Assembly (NCBI RefSeq): GCF_900091435.1
Contig: NZ_FMCS01000002.1
Span: 124,001 to 188,000 of the forward strand
Reading direction: 5' to 3'
DNA: 64,000 nt
DNA from: Micromonospora chaiyaphumensis
Lineage (GTDB): Bacteria; Actinomycetota; Actinomycetes; Mycobacteriales; Micromonosporaceae
Shown: one piece after another, positions 44,486-52,779 of the stretch
Layout: each line of letters opens with the position of its first letter
How positions within the stretch are numbered: the first letter of the stretch is position 1
Translations under genes and position numbers: made by a program
The notes under the pieces: model-generated
Told to the model about the DNA's origin: nothing
Database searches by the model: none
Seen by the model: only the letters and a program-made list of their open reading frames with translations

Positions 44486-45850
44486 TCACCGGATGCCCGC
44501 CCGAGGCGCGGTCGCCAGCCGGGCCACGTCGCGCAGCACCTGGTCGAGGCTGCCCGCGCCGGCCCAGCGCACCACCGGCACGCCATGCTCCCGGAGCTGA
44601 CCGATCATCGTGTCCCGGTCCAGCCGCCACAGCCGGTACGCCACCTCGGCCCAGCCCCGGTCCTTCGGCACCGGCAGCTCGGCCGGCAGGGTGTCCACCG
44701 CGACCACGAACCGCCCGCCCCGGGCCATCCGCGCCAGCATCTGCGCCGAGCGCTCGTCGAGCAGCGGTGTGAGCACCACCACCAGCGCGTCCGAGGAGAG
44801 CAGCTGCGGGCCGAAGACCTGGTCGTACGGCTCGTGCGGGGAGGACTCGGCCTTGACGTCGAGCAGCCACTCCAGCACGGTCAGGTACTGCCGCCGGCCG
44901 GTGGCCGGGCGCAGCCGGCGGGCTGCCGGCCCGTATTCCAGCATCGCCACCCGGTCACCCCGGTGCAGGTAGTGCTCGGCGATCGCGGCGGCCGCCCGGA
45001 CGGTGGTGTCCAGCACGGACGCCGGCCCGCGTACGCCGCCGGAGCGGCCCGCCTCGGCCAGCACGTCGAGCAGCACCACCACCTCGGCGTCCCGGTCGGA
45101 GAGGGTGGCCGCCACGTGCAGTTGGCGGGCCCGCAGCGAGACCCGCCAGTCGATCCGGCGCAGCCGGTCGCCGGGCGCGAAGACGCGCACCCCGGCCAGC
45201 TCACCGCCCTCCCCCGGCCGGCGGGAGTGATGCGCGCCGACCAGCCCGGCGGCCCGGGGCATCGCCTCGACCGCCTCGAACGGCTCGGTCATCGGGTAGA
45301 CCCGCATCCGGACCGCGTCGGTGAGCACGGCCCGCGACACCAGCAGCCCGTCCGCGGCGGCGACCCGGGCGCCGGCCGGCCCGATCGGGTGCCGCCCCCA
45401 GCGCAGCGCCGTCCCGGTCAGCTCCAGGTCGACGGCCGAGCCGGACGGCACCGAGGTGACGAAGGGCCGGTCGGCGCCGCCGGAGCGGCTCACGTCCACC
45501 CCGGTCCCGCCGAAGCCGACCTTCTCCACCCGCAGCCAGCGCGACATCCGCGTCCGCACCACGGCCACGTCGTAGGAGACGGTGTCCGGGTTGCCCACGG
45601 CCACCCTGGCGGCCATCGGCGCGCCCTCGACCAGGTGCGCGTCCTCGACCCCGATCTCCAGGCCGGGCAGGGCGGTGGGCCGGCGGCGCAGCGCGTACGC
45701 GGTGCCCAGCGCGAACGGCGTGGCCAGCACCACCAGGTCGATCCGGCCGAGCAGCACGGCGGCGACCAGCAGCAGGCCGGTGAGCAGCACGGCCCGGCCG
45801 AGCGCCCGGGTGGGCGCCCAGCCGCTCGCCGGTTCCTGACGGTCGGCCAT
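44486..45850 (-). CDS. DUF58 protein (VWA-like, MoxR partner)
   Basis: 454 residues. Two N-terminal membrane helices (about 17-52), a beta-rich middle, then the DUF58 core with FAPGDRLRRIDWRVSLRARQLHV (split: FAPGDRLRRIDW) and a degenerate von Willebrand factor A fold with the metal-site-like VVVLDVLAEAG region VVLLDVLA. Proteins of this type work with MoxR AAA+ ATPases as chaperone/assembly factors. ATG overlaps the moxR stop (TGATG), giving tight coupling. Confidence 0.9.
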   Translation of the reverse strand: MADRQEPASGWAPTRALGRAVLLTGLLLVAAVLLGRIDLVVLATPFALGTAYALRRRPTALPGLEIGVEDAHLVEGAPMAARVAVGNPDTVSYDVAVVRTRMSRWLRVEKVGFGGTGVDVSRSGGADRPFVTSVPSGSAVDLELTGTALRWGRHPIGPAGARVAAADGLLVSRAVLTDAVRMRVYPMTEPFEAVEAMPRAAGLVGAHHSRRPGEGGELAGVRVFAPGDRLRRIDWRVSLRARQLHVAATLSDRDAEVVVLLDVLAEAGRSGGVRGPASVLDTTVRAAAAIAEHYLHRGDRVAMLEYGPAARRLRPATGRRQYLTVLEWLLDVKAESSPHEPYDQVFGPQLLSSDALVVVLTPLLDERSAQMLARMARGGRFVVAVDTLPAELPVPKDRGWAEVAYRLWRLDRDTMIGQLREHGVPVVRWAGAGSLDQVLRDVARLATAPRAGIR

Positions 45851-46857
45851 CAGCGCCCGGACGGTCCGGCCGCGTAGCTGGGCAGCGCGCCGCTGGCCGG
45901 GGCGGGAGTGGACTCCAGCACCTCACCGACCACGAAGGACGGATCCACCCGGCGCAGCCACATCTCCGGCCGCAGGGTGATCCGGTGGGCCAGCGCGGGC
46001 GCGGCCACCGCCTTGACGTCCTCCGGCACCACGTAGTCGCGGTTGGCGAGCACCGCGCGGACCCGGGACAGCAGCAGCAGCGCCAGCGAGCCGCGCGGCG
46101 AGGCGCCGACCAGCGCGGACGGGTGCTCCCGCGTGGCCGCCGTCAGCGCCACGATGTAGCGGCCGATCGAGTCCTCGACGACCACGTCCTCCAGCGCGGC
46201 CTGCATGGCGCGCAGCGTGCCCGCGTCCACCACCGGCTTGATCTCGGCCTCCTCGCGGCGGCGCGCGATCCGCCGTTGCAGCACCTCCCACTCCTCGTCA
46301 TGGTTCGGGTAGCCGAACGAGACCCGGAGCAGGAACCGGTCGAGCTGCGCCTCGGGCAGCGGGTAGGTGCCCTCGTACTCGATGGGGTTGGCGGTGGCGA
46401 GCACGTGGAACGGCTCGTCCAGCCGGTAGGTGACACCCTCCACCGAGACCTGCTTCTCCTGCATGGCCTCCAGCAGCGCCGACTGGGTCTTCGGCGGGGT
46501 CCGGTTGATCTCGTCGGCGAGCAGCAGGTTGGTGAAGACCGGGCCGGCCCGGAACGAGAAGTCGCCGCTGCGCTGGTCGTAGAGGAAGGAGCCGGTGACG
46601 TCGGCGGGCAGCAGGTCCGGGGTGAACTGGAGGCGGCGGAAGTCCAGCCCGAGGGCCTGCGCGAACGAGCGCGCGGTGAGCGTCTTGCCCAGGCCGGGCA
46701 GGTCCTCCAGCAGCACGTGGCCGCCCGCCAGGATGCCGGCCAGGACCAGCTCCAGCGCCTCCCGCTTGCCGACCACGACCGTGCCGACCGCATCGAGCAC
46801 CGCGCGGGCCAGCCGGCCGACCTCGGCGGGGGGCATGCTCCGGTCCACGTCGTTCAT
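45850..46857 (-). CDS. MoxR-family AAA+ ATPase
   Basis: 335 residues. Walker A DLPGLGKT (near 52-59), Walker B LLLADEINR, sensor-1 TANPIEYEGTYPLPEAQLDRF (given in part as ATANP), arginine finger region and the C-terminal lid. Typical partner of DUF58/VWA proteins. ATG 46857 overlaps the stop of the upstream gene in TGATG, and its own stop overlaps DUF58, so four genes are coupled. Substrate not known. Confidence 0.95.
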   Translation of the reverse strand: MNDVDRSMPPAEVGRLARAVLDAVGTVVVGKREALELVLAGILAGGHVLLEDLPGLGKTLTARSFAQALGLDFRRLQFTPDLLPADVTGSFLYDQRSGDFSFRAGPVFTNLLLADEINRTPPKTQSALLEAMQEKQVSVEGVTYRLDEPFHVLATANPIEYEGTYPLPEAQLDRFLLRVSFGYPNHDEEWEVLQRRIARRREEAEIKPVVDAGTLRAMQAALEDVVVEDSIGRYIVALTAATREHPSALVGASPRGSLALLLLSRVRAVLANRDYVVPEDVKAVAAPALAHRITLRPEMWLRRVDPSFVVGEVLESTPAPASGALPSYAAGPSGR

Positions 46858-47438
46858 CACAGCTTCTCCAGTTCGGCGACGATCACCGCGAGGTCGCGCG
46901 GCGACGGGGGGCGGCGGGCGGGGGTGCCGAGGAACGTCCACAGCGGCTCACCCAGCAGGGCGCGGGCGCGGGCGGGGTCGGACTCGCGGGTGACGCCGTG
47001 CTTCTGGCGCAACCGCTCGTCGGCCAGCTCGCCGAGGCGGGGCAGCACCCGCCCGGTGAACCGCTCGCGGTTGTCGGAGCACCAGTCCAGCGGGCGTTCC
47101 CACCCGTTGATCGCGGCGCGCAGCGCGTCCCGGGAGGACCAGTTCCAGGTGCCCGGCTCCTCGCCGGCCGGGCCGCGGGCGCCGGCCCGGGACGGCGGTG
47201 GGGGCGACAGCTCGGCGGTGACCCGGCGGACCGCGAGCACGGCGAGCACGCCCGCCACGATGACCCAGAGCGAGACCTGGAGGCCGACCGCGCGCAGCCC
47301 GACGACGACCACCACCACGATCGCGGCGGTGACCGCGAGGGTCCGCAGCACCCAGCGTGCCCGCCCGCCGCCGGGCCGCCGCGCCTCCCCGGCGGGCTCC
47401 TCGTCGAACGAGAGCAGGTCGTCGATGCTCGTGCTCAT
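46857..47438 (-). CDS. Two-helix membrane protein of the MoxR operon
   Basis: 193 residues: a short acidic N-terminus (STSIDDLLSFDEEPAGE), two transmembrane helices (about 30-70), then a soluble domain with RDALRAAINGWERPLDWCSDNRERF and a Lys/Arg-rich tail. Likely a MoxR-cluster accessory protein; no recognised domain. Start ATG 47438 overlaps the DUF4129 stop (ATGA). Confidence 0.88.
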   Translation of the reverse strand: MSTSIDDLLSFDEEPAGEARRPGGGRARWVLRTLAVTAAIVVVVVVGLRAVGLQVSLWVIVAGVLAVLAVRRVTAELSPPPPSRAGARGPAGEEPGTWNWSSRDALRAAINGWERPLDWCSDNRERFTGRVLPRLGELADERLRQKHGVTRESDPARARALLGEPLWTFLGTPARRPPSPRDLAVIVAELEKL

Positions 47439-48172
47439 GCCGCCGCCTCACCGCCGGCCACCGCGGTCAGCTCGCCGCGCAGCCGGCGCAGGGCGGCCCG
47501 GGCCTGGTCGCGCATCCGCTCGTCGACGGTGTGGGTGGCGTACCGGGCCTCGCGGTAGACGTGCGCGAAGCCGTCCAGCACGTCGGCGCTGGCGATCGCC
47601 GGGACACCGGCCGCCGGGTCGCCGCGCAGCAGCCGGCTGACCAGGTCGGTGGGCGTGTCCCCGGCGTGCCGGGGCACCCCGGCCTCGTCGGCGGCCTCCT
47701 CCAGCCGGACCCAGCAGGCGATCACCGCGGTGCGCGGGTCGGTGGACCGGTCGTCCAGCTCCACGAGACCGGCGTCCAGCGCGGCCACCACCTCGCGGGC
47801 CGTGCCCTCGGCCGTGCGCCGGGTCCGCTGGACGGGCACCGCGCGGGTGGTCCGGCGCAGCGCCCCGCTCACCACGGTCCAGAGCACGTACCCGACCACC
47901 GCCAGCACGGCGGCGCCGAGCAGCACGACGGCGGCGGTCGCGAGCCAGCCCGGAATGCCGCCCGAGGTGGGTTCGCCGAGGTCCCGGGGCTCGACCGTGA
48001 TCGAGGGCGCGGGCTCGGCGGTGGGGTAGTCCGGCACGTACGGGATGTTGTCGGCGGCGGGCGGGATGCGGCTCGCCCCGATGGCGGAGTGCCCGGCGGC
48101 GAGCGCGGCGACGCCGAGCAGCAGGGTCACCGCCGCGACCGGCCACCACCTGCGGAGCACGCCGAGGTCCAT
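47435..48172 (-). CDS. DUF4129 membrane protein
   Basis: 245 residues with two helices (about 10-30 and 78-100) flanking a Pro-rich extracytoplasmic loop, then the cytosolic DUF4129 helical domain (CWVRLEEAADEAG, DTPTDLVSRLL, YREARYATHTVDERM). DUF4129 is common in transglutaminase/MoxR/DUF58 clusters of actinobacteria, pointing to cell-envelope work. First gene of the coupled group; the udgB stop lies 20 bp before its start. Confidence 0.9.
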   Translation of the reverse strand: MDLGVLRRWWPVAAVTLLLGVAALAAGHSAIGASRIPPAADNIPYVPDYPTAEPAPSITVEPRDLGEPTSGGIPGWLATAAVVLLGAAVLAVVGYVLWTVVSGALRRTTRAVPVQRTRRTAEGTAREVVAALDAGLVELDDRSTDPRTAVIACWVRLEEAADEAGVPRHAGDTPTDLVSRLLRGDPAAGVPAIASADVLDGFAHVYREARYATHTVDERMRDQARAALRRLRGELTAVAGGEAAA

Positions 48173-48192
48173 CCCACCGCCTCACGCATTCC

Positions 48193-48933
48193 TCAGTCCA
48201 CCCCGGCCAGGTCCTTGGCCCGGGCGAACACGTCGTCCAACATCGCTGGTGTCAGCCGCCCGGTGAAGGTGTTCTGCTGGCTGACGTGGTAGCAGCCGAG
48301 CAACGCCGGTGCGGACGTGCCGGACCAGTGTGCCCCATGGCCGAACGCCGGGCGCGGTGTGGGCGGGCGCTGTCCGTACACGTGGCGCAGCACGGGCCAC
48401 CACGCGGCCCAGGCGAACGCCCCCAGCGCGACCACGACGCGCAGGGTCGGCCGGATCAGCCCCACCTCGCGGTGCAGCCACGGCGCGCAGGTGTCCCGCT
48501 CCTCAGGGGTGGGCTTGTTGTCCGGCGGCGCGCAGCGCACGGCGGCGAAGATGCGGGTGTGCCGCAGGGCCAGGCCGTCGTCGGCGGACACGCTGGTCGC
48601 CTGGTTGGCCAGCCCGGCGCGGTGCAGCGCGGCGAAGAGCACGTCGCCGGAGCGGTCCCCCGTGAAGATCCGGCCGGTGCGGTTGCCGCCGTGCGCGGCG
48701 GGCGCCAGGCCCAGGATGCCGATCCGCGCGTCGGGCGGGCCGAAGCCCGGCACCGGCCGGCCCCAGTAGTCCTGGTCCCGGAACGCCGCCCGCTTGACCC
48801 GGGCCACGTCCTCCCGCCAGGCGACGAGCCGGGGGCAGGCGAAGCAGTTGCTCACGGCGCCGTCGAGGTCGGCCAGGTCGGTCGCCCGCGCGGCGCGGGC
48901 GACCACCTCGGCGGGGGTACGCGGCTCAGCCAA
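48193..48933 (-). CDS. udgB: Uracil-DNA glycosylase family 5 (UdgB)
   Basis: 246 residues. Removes uracil and other deaminated bases from DNA. Fe-S cluster cysteines in [10 protein letters not shown] and at C162-type positions, family-5 active-site motif [16 protein letters not shown] (lacking the usual catalytic Asp/Glu of other families) and the HVSQQN motif with a late His. M. tuberculosis has an equivalent (Rv1259). Start is uncertain: TTG 48933 overlaps the end of the dienelactone hydrolase gene by 8 bp; GTG 48905 is the alternative. Lies upstream of the MoxR cluster on the same strand. Confidence 0.88.
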   Translation of the reverse strand: MAEPRTPAEVVARAARATDLADLDGAVSNCFACPRLVAWREDVARVKRAAFRDQDYWGRPVPGFGPPDARIGILGLAPAAHGGNRTGRIFTGDRSGDVLFAALHRAGLANQATSVSADDGLALRHTRIFAAVRCAPPDNKPTPEERDTCAPWLHREVGLIRPTLRVVVALGAFAWAAWWPVLRHVYGQRPPTPRPAFGHGAHWSGTSAPALLGCYHVSQQNTFTGRLTPAMLDDVFARAKDLAGVD

Positions 48934-49612
48934 GCTTGGCCCGGAAGAGTTCCAGCGTGCGGGCCCAGGCGGTGGCCGCGGCCCGCTGGTCGAAGTGCTC
49001 CGGCCGGTCCTCGTTGAAGAACGCGTGCGCGGTGCCCGGATAGTCGTAGGTCTGGCAGGTGCCGCCCGCCGTCTCGATGGCCCGGCGGACGCTCTGCACC
49101 CCGTCTGCGGCGGAGAGGCCGTCCGCCTCGGAGCAGTGGATGAGCGCGGCTTTGCCGGCGTAGTCGGCCCACTCGGCGCGCATGCCCTCCCAGGGCAGCC
49201 GCGGGTAGAAGCCGGCGGTGGCGACGATGCGCTCGGAGAACGTGCCGGACCAGAGCGCCAGGCTGGCGCCGGCACAGAACCCGGCGCAGCCCACCTTGCC
49301 GGCCACCTCCGGCCGGTTGGCGAGGTATTCGGCGGCGGCCGCGATGTCGGTCGCGGCCTCGTCCATCTGCGTGCTGTTCAACATCTGCCGCGGCTCACTC
49401 GGCTTGCTCGCCGGGCCGCCGTGCCGGAAGTCGGGCGCGAGAGCGACGAAGCCGGCCTCCGCGAAGCGGTCCACCACCGCCCGGACGTGGGGTACGAGAC
49501 CCCACCAGTCCTGGATGACGATGACCGCCGGGCTGGCCGCACCGCCGGAGGGTATCGCGAGATACCCCTCGCTCGTCCCTCCGTTGCCGGTGAAGCTCAC
49601 CATCTCGCCCAT
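48926..49612 (-). CDS. Dienelactone hydrolase-family protein
   Basis: 228 residues, alpha/beta hydrolase. Nucleophilic Cys in GFCAGA, Asp in CSEADG and His in GTAHAFFNE form the DLH triad. The usual QEWWG motif reads QDWWG here. Substrate unknown; many actinobacterial members act on esters or lactones. ATG 49612 with GGAGGA 7 nt upstream. Followed by udgB. Confidence 0.93.
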   Translation of the reverse strand: MGEMVSFTGNGGTSEGYLAIPSGGAASPAVIVIQDWWGLVPHVRAVVDRFAEAGFVALAPDFRHGGPASKPSEPRQMLNSTQMDEAATDIAAAAEYLANRPEVAGKVGCAGFCAGASLALWSGTFSERIVATAGFYPRLPWEGMRAEWADYAGKAALIHCSEADGLSAADGVQSVRRAIETAGGTCQTYDYPGTAHAFFNEDRPEHFDQRAAATAWARTLELFRAKLG

Positions 49613-49829
49613 GGTCCCGTCCTCCTAGCGGTCAGTCATCGTTGGCTGGTCGCACAGTGGGTGTTACGTGCGGGTAGCGTGCCACGCGCTCACCGGCCCG
49701 GGGAAGACGAAAGAACAGTGGCATTCACCTCCCGTTCGTCTCCCGGACCGGCCCGTCACACCGCCGGGCCCGGCCGCCGGAGCGTCGTGCGCACCCGTGC
49801 CGCGCGAGGTCGTCCACCGTGGACGCGCC

Positions 49830-49861
49830 GAGGGGCGCCCGCCGGTCGGCGGGCGCCCCTC
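49830..49861. terminator. Strong 14-bp hairpin after the HAAS gene
   Basis: GAGGGGCGCCCGCC pairs with GGCGGGCGCCCCTC around a GGTC tetraloop, 23 bp past the stop of the minus-strand HAAS gene. In the remaining 272-bp gap (49613-49884) I see only promoter-like sequence for the hydrolase and nothing coding. Confidence 0.85.
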
Positions 49862-49884
49862 CGGTCGACTCGGGCGGTTCGGTC

Positions 49885-50880
49885 TCAGCGGGTCGGCGCC
49901 GGCGTCGGCGCGCTCTCGCTGGGCGCGACGGACGGCGTCACGGTCGGCGCGGGAGTGGCGCTCCCGCTCGGCCCGGGGGCGGCGCTCGCGCCCGGTGCGG
50001 GCGGGGCACTCAGGGTCGGCGCGGCCGGGGCCGGCGGCCCGAAGGGCGCCCGGTCGGGACAGTACGGGTAGGCGTTGCGCGGCGCGGGCATGTTGCCGCT
50101 CGCGTCCAGGCAGGTCGGCCAGCCGAGCCGGATGGGCACGCCGTTCTGGTCGAAGAGCTGGGCGTTGCGGACCAGCCGCCCCTCCTGGTCGTAGACGAAC
50201 ACGTCCTCGATCGAGTCGTACCGGTCGCCGACCGAGACCTCCTGGTAGCTGCCGAACTGGTCGGAGCTGGCGTGCTGGTCGACGTTGACCAGCATCGCGA
50301 AGGAGAAGATCAGGAACGCGGCGGTGCCCAGGCGCAGCAGCCGCCGCGGCCAGCCCCGGAAGCCGGGTGCGCGCCGGCCCAGCCAGACCGAGGCGAGGAC
50401 CGTGCCGGCGAGCAGGAACAGGCCGGCCAGCACGCTGCCGTCGAGCCGGGGGAGCAACCCGGACGGTTCCTGGAGCACGACGGAGATCACCAGCGCCGCG
50501 AGCCAGCCGCGCAGCAGCCACCAGGCCGGGCGCAGCGGGCGGAGGAACTCGCTCACCGAGGACTGCCCGAGCAGCGGGCCGAGCTGGGTGTCGAGGGCGC
50601 GCAACTGGGTGCCGGCGCGCGCCTGGGCGGCGGCCAGCCGGCGACCCCGCCGCCCGGAGCCGGCTCCCGCCTCGGCCCCGGCGGCGGCCCGCAGCTCGGC
50701 CGCGTACGCCTCCGGCTCGCCGAGCCGGTCGACCAGCGCGCCGTCGGCCTCGGCGGCCACCTCGGCGAGGTGCTCCGGCAGGTCCTCGGTCAGCTCGTCG
50801 CGGATCGCCGGCGGCAGGTCGGCGAGGGCCGCCCGCACCCGGTCGACGTAGTCCGCGATCTCCTGCCCAGTGACGGTCAT
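49885..50880 (-). CDS. HAAS-domain membrane protein paired with PadR
   Basis: 331 residues. N-terminal HAAS/DUF1700-like helical domain (about 1-75, VDRVRAALADLPPAIRDELTEDLPEHLAEV given in parts: RAALADLPPAIRDELTEDL), four transmembrane helices (about 115-205), then an extracytoplasmic domain with several Asp-Gln and a Pro/Ala/Ser-rich C-terminal tail. HAAS proteins typically sit next to and probably sense for PadR regulators. Start ATG 50880 overlaps the padR stop (ATGA), so they are one unit. Confidence 0.88.
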   Translation of the reverse strand: MTVTGQEIADYVDRVRAALADLPPAIRDELTEDLPEHLAEVAAEADGALVDRLGEPEAYAAELRAAAGAEAGAGSGRRGRRLAAAQARAGTQLRALDTQLGPLLGQSSVSEFLRPLRPAWWLLRGWLAALVISVVLQEPSGLLPRLDGSVLAGLFLLAGTVLASVWLGRRAPGFRGWPRRLLRLGTAAFLIFSFAMLVNVDQHASSDQFGSYQEVSVGDRYDSIEDVFVYDQEGRLVRNAQLFDQNGVPIRLGWPTCLDASGNMPAPRNAYPYCPDRAPFGPPAPAAPTLSAPPAPGASAAPGPSGSATPAPTVTPSVAPSESAPTPAPTR

Positions 50881-51209
50881 GCCGCCATCCCCCGATCGTC
50901 GAGCAGTGCGTCCATGGTGATGGCGAAGGAGCGCCAGGTCTTGCCGGAGCGGGTGAGCTGGTCCCGGCCGGCGGCGTTGAGTGAGTAGTACTTGCGGTGC
51001 GGGCCGGACTCGCTCGGCACCACGTAGGTGGTCAGCAGGCCGGCGGCGAACAGCCGGCGCAGGGTGCCGTAGACCGAGGCGTCGCCGACCTCCTCCAGGC
51101 CGGCCTCGCGCAGCCGGCGGAGGATGTCGTAACCGTAGCCGTCCTCGTTCTTGAGCACGGCGAGAACGGCCAGGTCGAGCACGCCCTTGAGGAGCTGCGT
51201 CGTATCCAC
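50877..51209 (-). CDS. PadR-family regulator (short type)
   Basis: 110 residues, PadR with short C-terminus. Winged helix TTQLLKGVLDLAVLAVLKNEDGYGYDILRRL (noted in parts) with SVYGTLRRLFAAGLL and KYYSLNAAGRDQL. Coupled to the HAAS membrane protein, with which it likely forms a repressor/sensor pair. GTG 51209 follows a good promoter by exactly 7 nt with no ribosome site, so the mRNA is probably leaderless. Confidence 0.93.
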   Translation of the reverse strand: MDTTQLLKGVLDLAVLAVLKNEDGYGYDILRRLREAGLEEVGDASVYGTLRRLFAAGLLTTYVVPSESGPHRKYYSLNAAGRDQLTRSGKTWRSFAITMDALLDDRGMAA

Positions 51210-51216
51210 GCCTCGG

Positions 51217-51246
51217 ACACTAGTGTGGATTACGTAGTACCGTCAA
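51217..51246 (-). promoter_or_regulatory. Promoter of padR (minus strand)
   Basis: On the minus strand TTGACG (51246-51241) and TAGTGT (51222-51217) are 18 bp apart. Seven bases after the -10 box comes GTG 51209, consistent with a leaderless transcript. The region also holds TACGTAGTAC, a candidate PadR site. Confidence 0.6.
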
Positions 51247-51270
51247 GAACATGGTAGCTAGGCTCGAGGT

Positions 51271-51897
51271 GTGTCGTGGAGCAGCTACGCGTCCTTCCTC
51301 GTCTTCGCCACCGTGCTGATCCTCGTTCCGGGGCCGGACTTCGCCGTGGTCACGCGGAACACGCTGGCCTCGGGCCGGCGCCGGGGCCGATGGAGCGCCA
51401 TCGGCGTGACCGCCTCGAACGCCGTGCAGGGCGTGACCGCCGCCGCCGGGCTCGGCACGCTCATCGTCCGGTCCCAGCCGCTCTTCGAGGCGATCCGCTG
51501 GGCCGGCGTGGCGTACCTGGCGTACCTCGGGGTGCAGGCCTGGCGGTCGGCCTGGCGGGCCGACTACCCGCCGCCGGCCGGCGACGCCGCCCTGCCCGGC
51601 CAGGCGCTGACCGGCTTCCGGCAGGGCTTCCTGTCCAACGTCACCAACCCGAAGGTGCTGGCGTTCTACCTGGCGGTGCTGCCACAGTTCGTGGGCGGCG
51701 GCGCGCCGGTCGGGGTGCTGCTCGCCTTCGCGCTCAGCCACGCCGTGCTCGGCCTCGCCTACCTGCTGGTCCTGGTGGCGGCGCTGAACCGGGCCCGGGA
51801 CCTGCTGTCCCGGCGGCGGGTCCGGCGCTGGCTCGACGGGCTGACCGGAATGGCACTGCTCGGCTTCGGCGCCCGCCTCGCCACCGAACGCACCTGA
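51271..51897 (+). CDS. LysE-family amino-acid exporter
   Basis: 208 residues with about six transmembrane helices and the family start FLVFATVLILVPGPDFAVVTRNTLASGR (quoted in part as VPGPDFAVV). Later NPKVLAFYLAVLPQF is the second signature. Exports lysine, arginine, homoserine lactone or a similar compound; the substrate is unknown. Divergent from the PadR-HAAS unit. GTG 51271 lies 7 bases after TAGGCT (51259-51264), so this transcript may also be leaderless. Confidence 0.93.
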   Translation: MSWSSYASFLVFATVLILVPGPDFAVVTRNTLASGRRRGRWSAIGVTASNAVQGVTAAAGLGTLIVRSQPLFEAIRWAGVAYLAYLGVQAWRSAWRADYPPPAGDAALPGQALTGFRQGFLSNVTNPKVLAFYLAVLPQFVGGGAPVGVLLAFALSHAVLGLAYLLVLVAALNRARDLLSRRRVRRWLDGLTGMALLGFGARLATERT

Positions 51898-52024
51898 CCG
51901 CCGCCGGCCGGAGCACCGTCCGCGACCCGCTCCAGGTGCCCGCCGGCCCCGTGGCGGGCGGATCGATCTTAATTTTCGCTTATGGGGCCTGCTCATCCGC
52001 GCGGAACGTCGGTACGTTGCCCCG

Positions 52025-52714
52025 ATGCGACACCTCGGAACCGTGCTCGCCGCCGCCGTCGTCGGTCCGTTGGCCTGGATCCTCTTCGCCCTGGGCCAGG
52101 ACCGGTCGGAGCGGGCGTTCGCCGCCGCCGGGAACGGCGGCGCACTGGACAGCGGCGATTTTGTTCGACCCGCACTGGTGCTGGCCGCCGCCGGGATCGT
52201 GCTCGGGCTCATCGCCACGCTCCGGTTCTCCCCGCTGGGAGCGGCGCTCACCGGCCTGGTCTACTCGGCCAGCTACCTGGGCCTGCTGGTCAGCCCGACC
52301 GCCGTGACGAAACTGTTCGACCACGAACTGACCTTGAACGGCCACCAGGTCGATCTGGCGGCCCCGCTCCGGACCGGGACGACCCTGCTGGTCGGCTCGC
52401 TGCTCCTCGTCGGGGTCGTGAGCGTCCGCCGTTGGCAGCGGTGGCCGCAGCCCGCGGAGGACACTCCCGCGGCGCTGCAGCCGGATGAGATCATCCCGCC
52501 CGCGGCCCCGAAGGACCGCCCACTGGGCGTGGACGGCCTCGGGCTGAGCACGCCACGCGGCACCTCCGAGCCGGAGCTGGTCCGCGCCGGCGGTTCCGCC
52601 GGGGCCGGCGGGTCGGACTGGGCCGGTCGTTCGGACTGGGCCGGGCTGCTGTCGGGCGGCTCCGAGGTCAGGTCCGGGCGGTCGTCGGACTGGCCGCGCC
52701 AGCGTTCGAGGTGA
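52025..52714 (+). CDS. Membrane protein of unknown function
   Basis: 229 residues from ATG 52025. Four transmembrane helices (about 5-25, 48-68, 75-95, 118-138) and then a long Pro/Ser/Gly/Trp-rich cytosolic tail with the near repeat GSDWAGRSDWAG. AT-rich sequence just upstream (TTAATTTTCGCTTATG) suggests the promoter. No recognised domain. Convergent with ppx (65-bp gap, which contains no strong hairpin). Confidence 0.82.
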   Translation: MRHLGTVLAAAVVGPLAWILFALGQDRSERAFAAAGNGGALDSGDFVRPALVLAAAGIVLGLIATLRFSPLGAALTGLVYSASYLGLLVSPTAVTKLFDHELTLNGHQVDLAAPLRTGTTLLVGSLLLVGVVSVRRWQRWPQPAEDTPAALQPDEIIPPAAPKDRPLGVDGLGLSTPRGTSEPELVRAGGSAGAGGSDWAGRSDWAGLLSGGSEVRSGRSSDWPRQRSR

Positions 52715-52779
52715 ACCGCTGACGGTCGGATCCGACCTGCCGTCCATGAGAAACTCGACGTCGATCAGGCCGGGTGGTC

